Source of the DNA: Winogradskyella bathintestinalis
Lineage (GTDB): Bacteria; Bacteroidota; Bacteroidia; Flavobacteriales; Flavobacteriaceae
Direction: 5' to 3'
Length of the DNA stretch: 64,000 bases
NCBI RefSeq assembly: GCF_030407435.1
Contig: NZ_JASDDK010000005.1
Coordinates: 1-64,000, forward strand
The stretch's first letter is position 1. Each line of letters begins with the position of its first letter. Positions 62,065-64,000 of the stretch are shown one piece after another. The translations under genes were made by a program, and so were the position numbers. The notes under the pieces were generated by a model. The model saw only the letters and a list, made by a program, of their open reading frames with translations. It was not told the origin of the DNA and did no database searches.

Positions 62065-62805
62065 TTATTTTTTCACCCTTATTGGCTTTAACTTAATAAT
62101 GCCAAACGTATCTAAAACCTTAATAATAACGTAAGTAACATCAATTTCATACCACTTAACTCCAAAATTTGCTCTGCTGGCGTGTTTATGATGATTATTG
62201 TGATAGCCTTCGCCCATCATTAAAAAGTCGAAACGAAATAAATTCTTACTCGTATTTTTCATCTTAAAATTCACATACCCATAAATATGACCAAACCAAT
62301 TAATAATAACACCGTGAATCGGGGCCATTAAAAAAGTTATAGGTAATAATAGCCATTGCCACCAAGCTGTAGCGAAAAACGCAAAGAATAAAACATATAA
62401 CGAAATCCATAGCACTCTTGAAAAACGGGAACTTGCAAAACGATCAAAACTTTTCCATTGCGGCACATTTTTAGTAAAACGTTGATCGACTTCAATACGT
62501 TGTAGATTAATGTCTTGATAAATAGTTTTTGTTTTCCACATCATAGCAAAAACATTATCATCGTAAGAAGGAGAGTGCGGATCTTTTTCGGTATCTGTGT
62601 AAGCATGGTGCATACGATGCATAATTCCGTAGCCATAGGCACTCAAATAACTAGATCCTTGAAAAATCCATGTTAACACAAAAGTAATACGTTCCATTGT
62701 CTTAGACATGGTGAAAACTTGATGTGCCGCATAGCGATGCAAAAAAAATGATTGAAAAAATAAGCCTCCATACCAAAGTATCAAGACAAAAATAATTATG
62801 GCCAT
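62065..62805 (-). CDS. Acyl-CoA desaturase / fatty acid desaturase
   Basis: A 246-residue membrane desaturase. The three histidine clusters that bind the diiron centre are HRYAAH (residues 23-28), HRMHH (63-67) and HNNHH (about 208-212). Hydrophobic segments (FVLILWYGGLFFQSFF, RITFVLTWIFQGSSYL, LWISLYVLFFAFFATAWW) span the bilayer. Bacterial stearoyl-CoA-9-desaturase-like enzymes introduce double bonds into membrane acyl chains. It is a short member of the family. It is about 58 bases downstream of the Crp/Fnr gene on the same strand, and may be controlled by it. Confidence 0.9.
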   Translation of the reverse strand: MAIIIFVLILWYGGLFFQSFFLHRYAAHQVFTMSKTMERITFVLTWIFQGSSYLSAYGYGIMHRMHHAYTDTEKDPHSPSYDDNVFAMMWKTKTIYQDINLQRIEVDQRFTKNVPQWKSFDRFASSRFSRVLWISLYVLFFAFFATAWWQWLLLPITFLMAPIHGVIINWFGHIYGYVNFKMKNTSKNLFRFDFLMMGEGYHNNHHKHASRANFGVKWYEIDVTYVIIKVLDTFGIIKLKPIRVKK

Positions 62806-62863
62806 AACTTTTTGTTTGCAAAGTTAAGTGCATAATACGTGCCAAACAATGAACCTAAATCAA

Positions 62864-63433
62864 TTAAATCCGTTTTCTAATTCGGCTTAATGCTTGCGCG
62901 GTTACACCAATATAAGAACCAATGTATTTTAAAGGAATATCCTTTAGAACTTCAGGACGATCTTTAAAGAGCTTAATATACCGTTCTTCCGCTGTGAGAT
63001 TTAATAAATTTTGTTCGCGTTTAGATTTTAAAATAAAAAGGCGTTCTGCAGTTAATCTACCAATAAGATTTCCAATATGAGTATGGTTATAAACCAGTTG
63101 CAAATCGTTATATGTGATACTTAAAAGCGTTGTATCGGTGAGCGCTTGTAATTGATAGGCTGATGGTTGCTGTGTTAAGAAGGAATCATAAGCACTTATA
63201 AATTCATTTTTAAAACTAAAACCAAATGTAATTTCCTTATCAGGATTGTCTTTAGGTATAAACAAGCGTACTGCGCCAGATTCTATGAAGGAGATATGGT
63301 TTTCTATGGCATTGAGCTCTAAAAAAATAGCTTTCTTTTTAATTTCACGCCGCTGCAATTTGGACGTAAAATAATCCCAGTCTTCTTGCGAAATGGTTGC
63401 TATCTGATCTAAATAGGCTTTTATTTGTTCCAC
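62864..63433 (-). CDS. Crp/Fnr family transcriptional regulator
   Basis: A 189-residue regulator with an N-terminal cyclic-nucleotide-binding-like domain (residues about 20-125; AIFLELNAIENHISFIESGAVRLFI, EITFGFSFKNEFISAYDSFL) and a short C-terminal helix-turn-helix (LKYIGSYIGVTAQALSRIRKRI). There are no cysteines for an Fe-S cluster, so it is Crp-like rather than Fnr-like, and residues expected for cAMP binding are not obvious. It lies between the desaturase and the SGNH esterase on the same strand. It probably responds to a metabolite or to oxygen state and could set desaturase expression. Confidence 0.9.
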   Translation of the reverse strand: MEQIKAYLDQIATISQEDWDYFTSKLQRREIKKKAIFLELNAIENHISFIESGAVRLFIPKDNPDKEITFGFSFKNEFISAYDSFLTQQPSAYQLQALTDTTLLSITYNDLQLVYNHTHIGNLIGRLTAERLFILKSKREQNLLNLTAEERYIKLFKDRPEVLKDIPLKYIGSYIGVTAQALSRIRKRI

Positions 63434-63449
63434 GAGTTAAGTCTTAAAT

Positions 63450-64000
63450 TTATAGTGAAATCAGTGATTCCAAAGTTTTCCAAACGGTATTAGCCACAAT
63501 TTTGTGACCTTCAACTGTGGGATGAATTCCATCACCTTGATTCAGTTCGGCAATACCTCCAACATCTTTTAATATAAAGGGTATAAATTCGACGTCATTC
63601 TTTTCTGCTAGTTGGGAGTACATGGCTCTGAATTCCGACGTATAATCTTGGCCCATATTGGGAGGTAATTCCATTCCGGCCAGTATAATGGTGGTTTCTG
63701 GGCTTTTTCGTTGCACTTTATCAATAATGGCCTGCAAATTATCTCGTGTTTCAGATAAAGGCACTCCTCGCAAACCGTCATTTGCACCAAGTTCTAATAA
63801 GAAAATTGAAATTGGTTGGTTTAAAACCCAAGCAATTCGGCTTTTACCCCCAGCTGTGGTTTCACCACTTACGCCCGAGTTGACTACAGTATAATTTAGA
63901 TCGAGTGAATCAATTTTTTGTTGTATTAGACCTGGAAAAGCATCTTCACTATCGTCCAACCCATAGCCAGCAGTGATACTGTCCCCAAAACATAAAATAG
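63450..64000 (-). CDS. SGNH-family arylesterase (TesA-like), 5' part outside the window
   Basis: The minus-strand frame runs from the window end with CFGDSITAGYGLDDSEDAFP, the GDS nucleophile block. GVSGETTAGGKSRIAWVLNQ, LELGANDGLRG (block III) and the C-terminal GDGIHPTVEGHKIVANTVW (catalytic Asp and His) follow. It matches lysophospholipase/arylesterase TesA-like enzymes that cleave short acyl esters in the periplasm. The start codon and signal peptide lie beyond base 64000; a TTG start at 63959 would lose the nucleophile and is wrong. Adjacent to a lipid desaturase and a regulator. Confidence 0.9.
   Translation of the reverse strand, partial: ILCFGDSITAGYGLDDSEDAFPGLIQQKIDSLDLNYTVVNSGVSGETTAGGKSRIAWVLNQPISIFLLELGANDGLRGVPLSETRDNLQAIIDKVQRKSPETTIILAGMELPPNMGQDYTSEFRAMYSQLAEKNDVEFIPFILKDVGGIAELNQGDGIHPTVEGHKIVANTVWKTLESLISL

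Noticed and set aside
62046..62072. Small hairpin ACTCA/TGAGT with a T-run on the plus strand
   Set aside because: The stem is only five base pairs and overlaps the 3' end of the desaturase gene; too weak to call as a terminator.

Overview
The window looks like chromosomal DNA from a marine-type member of the Flavobacteriaceae (Bacteroidetes). It is AT-rich and almost free of Shine-Dalgarno sequences. It carries several marker families of that group: PorP/SprF outer-membrane proteins, a giant SprB-like surface protein, type A and type B type IX secretion (T9SS) sorting domains, QEGLA-motif proteins and flavobacterial stress proteins. No rRNA, tRNA, insertion sequence, phage or CRISPR array was recognised by reading.

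Region by region. (1) 1-12.6 kb is mixed housekeeping. It holds a 5'-truncated general stress protein 26 remnant, a GH3-family acyl-adenylating enzyme, a secreted zincin, an abutting pair made of a DNA-linked radical SAM protein and a DUF4130 protein, a large FAD/NAD(P) protein, a YdiJ-like FAD/Fe-S dehydrogenase, an LpxH-like phosphatase and chorismate synthase (aroC). A dicarboxylate/amino-acid symporter follows. (2) 14.6-20.6 kb is a six-gene co-directional cluster: two GshB-like ATP-grasp ligases at its ends, and between them a 3-mercaptopyruvate sulfurtransferase, a small helical protein, an N-formylglutamate amidohydrolase-like enzyme and a DUF1704/QEGLA zinc peptidase. This is the best candidate in the window for an undescribed pathway. 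(3) 20.7-22.9 kb is on the minus strand and carries an rRNA pseudouridine synthase, a DUF1853 protein, an ArsC-fold protein without its cysteine, and HPF.

(4) 23.1-33.6 kb encodes two giant secreted T9SS type A substrates on the minus strand. One fuses a PQQ-type sugar dehydrogenase to a diheme cytochrome; the other is a purple-acid-phosphatase-like protein. They share a long related C-terminal half. A membrane protein is translationally coupled to the second. (5) 33.9-35.0 kb holds a frameshifted alpha/beta hydrolase and a small disordered protein. (6) 35.4-50.5 kb is a T9SS/adhesin locus: PorP/SprF, a 2737-residue SprB-like adhesin, a PorP/SprF protein with a 17-unit coiled-coil repeat, a second type B substrate and a secreted beta-helix-like protein. 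(7) 51.8-60.8 kb starts with a degenerate intradiol-dioxygenase-like secreted protein. A TetR-led envelope-transport cluster follows: beta-barrel, ABC ATPase, tandem SpoIIAA-like protein, three FtsX-type permeases and a LolA-like carrier. (8) The end carries an MscS channel, an acyl-CoA desaturase, a Crp/Fnr regulator and an SGNH esterase cut by the window edge.

All functional calls come from motifs read by eye and from remembered family features. No database search was run.
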